Assembly: GCA_020793555.1 (NCBI GenBank)
Contig: DQIO01000303.1
Coordinates: forward strand, 1 to 16,176
Direction: 5' to 3'
Origin: Methanosarcinaceae archaeon
GTDB lineage: Archaea > Halobacteriota > Methanosarcinia > Methanosarcinales > Methanosarcinaceae
DNA: 16,176 bases
The translations under genes and the position numbers were made by a program. Below the pieces are notes generated by a model, which had not been told where the DNA came from, did no database searches, and saw nothing but the letters and a program-made list of their open reading frames with translations. Of this stretch, positions 14,603-16,176 are shown in pieces. How positions within the stretch are numbered: position 1 is the stretch's first letter; every line of letters starts with the position of its first letter.

Positions 14603-15757
14603 ATGAACAAGATAAAAATCTTGCTTTTTGTGTCTTTACTGCTGGCCATCACAGTGGGAACCGCAACAGCGAGTGAATTAATAGATGAGACAGAACATGA
14701 AGAGCTAATAGAACTGGGAAAACAAATATTTTTTGATGATGATTTGTCAACACCTAAAGGGCAGTCATGTGCAAGTTGCCATCATCCTGATGTTGGTTTT
14801 GCAGACCCTGCCCAGAGTCGCGCGGTTTCACAGGGAGCAGTTCCTGTAAGATTTGGAAACCGTAATTCACCTACTGCCGCATATGCAGCCTACAGTCCGG
14901 ATTTCGATTACAACGAGACTGAACAGATGTATATCGGCGGCCAGTTCTGGGACGGAAGAGCAATTGACCTTGCAGAACAGGCAAAAGGACCATTTCTGAA
15001 TCCACTTGAGATGAATAATCCCAGCAAACTTGCAGTTGTCCAGAAAATCATCAAATCTGACTATGCTGATCTTTTCGAAAAAGTCTACGGCGAGGGAGCA
15101 CTTGATAATGTGGAGGAAGCCTATAACCAGACGGCTGAAGCCATAGCAGCATTTGAGATGACAGACGAAGTTAACAGGTTTAGTTCAAAGTACGATAAAT
15201 CTATGGCAGGGGAAGTGAAATTAACTTCACAGGAACGAAAAGGGCTTAAATTGTTCAATGACCCTAAAAAGGGTAACTGTGCAGCATGTCACCCAAGCAC
15301 TGCAGGTCTCTATTCAGATAAACCCCTGTTCACAGATTTTACTTATGATAACCTTGGTGTGCCAAGCAATCGTGGAATGATGGGAGATTCGCCAGAATTG
15401 ATGGATTACTATCCGTTCTATTATCCGCCGATTGCACCAATTTTCAATCCGGATGGGTTGGATTACGTGGATTATGGACTGGGCGCACTGACGGGGGATG
15501 ATGAGATGGGGATGATGAAAGTACCAACCCTCAGGAACTCTGCTGTTACGCCACCATATACGCATAATGGAGCATTCATGACTTTAAATGAAGTTGTGAA
15601 TTTCTACAACACCAGAGACGTAGGGGAATGGCCAGCGCCTGAAGTGAACATAAACGTAAATAGAGATGAATTAGGGGACCTTGGATTATCCGATGCGGAG
15701 GAAGATGCTATCGTCGCCTTCCTGGAAACATTGACTGACGGCTATGAAGAAACATAG
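14603..15757 (+). CDS. Di-heme cytochrome c peroxidase (CcpA/MauG family), exported
   Basis: Family members reduce hydrogen peroxide outside the cytoplasmic membrane with electrons from c-type cytochromes. Starting at ATG 14603, behind a near-perfect gtaggaggaacc ribosome site, the product has 384 residues. A Sec signal peptide runs from NKIKILLFVSLLLAITVG to a likely cleavage near ATAS (about residue 24). Two c-type heme sites are present, CASCH (56-60) and CAACH (226-230), as is the conserved C-terminal segment KVPTLRNSAVTPPYTHNGAF (306-325). IGGQFWDGRA (111-120) and NPLEM (133-137) are also family hallmarks. The length fits two-heme peroxidases. The organism must have cytochrome c maturation. 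It could be a MauG-like modifying enzyme instead. It is monocistronic with a strong terminator. Confidence 0.93.
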   Translation: MNKIKILLFVSLLLAITVGTATASELIDETEHEELIELGKQIFFDDDLSTPKGQSCASCHHPDVGFADPAQSRAVSQGAVPVRFGNRNSPTAAYAAYSPDFDYNETEQMYIGGQFWDGRAIDLAEQAKGPFLNPLEMNNPSKLAVVQKIIKSDYADLFEKVYGEGALDNVEEAYNQTAEAIAAFEMTDEVNRFSSKYDKSMAGEVKLTSQERKGLKLFNDPKKGNCAACHPSTAGLYSDKPLFTDFTYDNLGVPSNRGMMGDSPELMDYYPFYYPPIAPIFNPDGLDYVDYGLGALTGDDEMGMMKVPTLRNSAVTPPYTHNGAFMTLNEVVNFYNTRDVGEWPAPEVNINVNRDELGDLGLSDAEEDAIVAFLETLTDGYEET

Positions 15758-15796
15758 GAGGACGGTTAAAAGGCAGTTAGTGACAGATTGTGGGAT

Positions 15797-15832
15797 TGCG
15801 TGCGATTTGAATGCACGCACCCCTTTTTTTTT
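15797..15832 (+). terminator. Strong stem-loop terminator after the peroxidase
   Basis: tgcgtgc (15797-15803) pairs with gcacgca (15813-15819), extended by ggg/ccc across small bulges. A run of nine Ts (15824-15832) follows immediately. It lies 40 nt after the stop codon. Confidence 0.8.
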
Positions 15833-15848
15833 AATATGGATATGTCAG

Positions 15849-16077
15849 ATGGCACTATCTCAAAAATCAGTTATTTCAATAGAGGATTTATCAAAATCGA
15901 TAATTACATAGACACGGATTTCACAGATTTACACGGATTTAAGCTTGTTCGGAATCGATATCATAAGAGTCTATTTGGTTTGTGGTGCAAAGTGTTTGAT
16001 ATTTGATAAACATCAAATCTGTGTAAATCTGTGTAAATCCGTGTCTGAAAAATAACTGGATTTTGGAACTGTGCCAG
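15849..16077 (-). mobile_element. Palindromic element, second copy of the inner unit at 7268-7408
   Basis: The ends are inverted: atggcactatctcaaaaatc at the left and the rc form of ctggcacagttcc at the right. Inside, agacacggatttcacagatt (from 15910) pairs with aatctgtgtaaatccgtgtct (to 16045), a long imperfect palindrome with a loop of about 70 nt. Read on the minus strand, 16039-16077 matches 7268-7306 in about 31 of 39 positions, and the other flank also matches. ACAGATTTACACGGATTT-type repeats are widespread in environmental archaeal and bacterial genomes. It is non-coding. Confidence 0.65.
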
Positions 16078-16091
16078 CCATCCTTAAGACT

Positions 16092-16122
16092 CGTGTCGCG
16101 TCAACAATATAATGTCGCTAGA
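16092..16122 (+). repeat. Left-end fragment of the MITE-like element
   Basis: This matches 7229-7259 in 25 of 31 positions, including GTGTC..GTCAAC and TCGCTAGA. Unlike the complete copy, it faces away from the adjacent palindromic unit and abuts another element end two bases later, so it is a rearranged fragment. Confidence 0.55.
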
Positions 16123-16124
16123 CT

Positions 16125-16176
16125 AGTGTCGTGTCAACTTTCAAGTGTCTATTATGAGGGACATAGGTCATATGAA
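16125..16176 (-). repeat. Right end of the MITE-like element, inverted, cut by the window edge
   Basis: agtgtcgtgtcaactttcaa is the reverse complement of the right terminus at 7449 and 63. Similarity continues through ttatgaggg to the end of the window. Its body lies beyond the window. Confidence 0.7.

Noticed and set aside
15788-16006. A 72-codon plus-strand ORF after the peroxidase
   Set aside because: It spans the terminator and the palindromic element, so it is chance reading of repeat DNA.
1-16176. tRNA or rRNA genes
   Set aside because: Intergenic regions were scanned by eye for cloverleaf and T-loop signatures on both strands; none was convincing.

Overview
The window looks like a fragment of a euryarchaeal genome, most likely a cytochrome-bearing member of the Methanosarcinales or a related ANME-type lineage. 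The evidence is an archaeal-type glutamyl-tRNA synthetase with a non-canonical HIGH motif, an archaeal-type citramalate/isopropylmalate synthase, a stand-alone TRAM protein, a DUF166 protein, a family-6 deaminated-base DNA glycosylase, a methanosarcinal-style PAS/histidine-kinase remnant, TATA-like boxes and at least one probable leaderless transcript. No rRNA, tRNA or CRISPR array was seen. The lineage call is inference from family resemblance, not from a search.

Layout. 1-5774, minus strand: branched-chain amino-acid biosynthesis (ilvN and ilvB, overlapping by 4 nt, then a citramalate/2-isopropylmalate synthase), an M42 metallo-aminopeptidase and a small TRAM RNA-binding protein. The synthase and IlvBN fit together: citramalate leads to 2-oxobutyrate, which IlvBN condenses with pyruvate for isoleucine. 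5880-6390: a decayed transposase N-terminus. 6555-7001: a stand-alone flavodoxin. 7002-7882: a gene-poor stretch with a terminator, an imperfect palindrome and a complete 221-bp MITE-like element. 7883-8674: an MntA/HepT (MNT/HEPN) toxin-antitoxin locus in which the nucleotidyltransferase is intact and the HEPN partner is broken by two stops and a frameshift. 8690-9723: a fumarylacetoacetate-hydrolase-family enzyme overlapping a small winged-helix protein. 9818-11533: gltX. 11801-12298: the glycosylase, convergent with the DUF166 gene (12312-12983). 13253-14134: a two-PAS protein followed in the same frame by a stop-interrupted histidine-kinase H-box. 14603-15757: an exported di-heme cytochrome c peroxidase with a strong terminator. 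The right edge holds a second palindromic element and more MITE ends.

The most notable non-gene signals are: (i) a family of inverted-repeat elements, with a right end at each edge of the window in opposite orientation and a complete copy in the middle; (ii) hexanucleotide arrays of related sequence and identical orientation upstream of both ilvB and gltX; (iii) an exact 16-nt repeat containing a palindrome, upstream of the M42 peptidase and DUF166 genes; (iv) possible RNA-level control hairpins ahead of the TRAM gene and the peroxidase. I did not find a clear new multi-gene defence or metabolic system. The decayed MntA/HepT pair and the hexamer arrays are the best candidates for follow-up.
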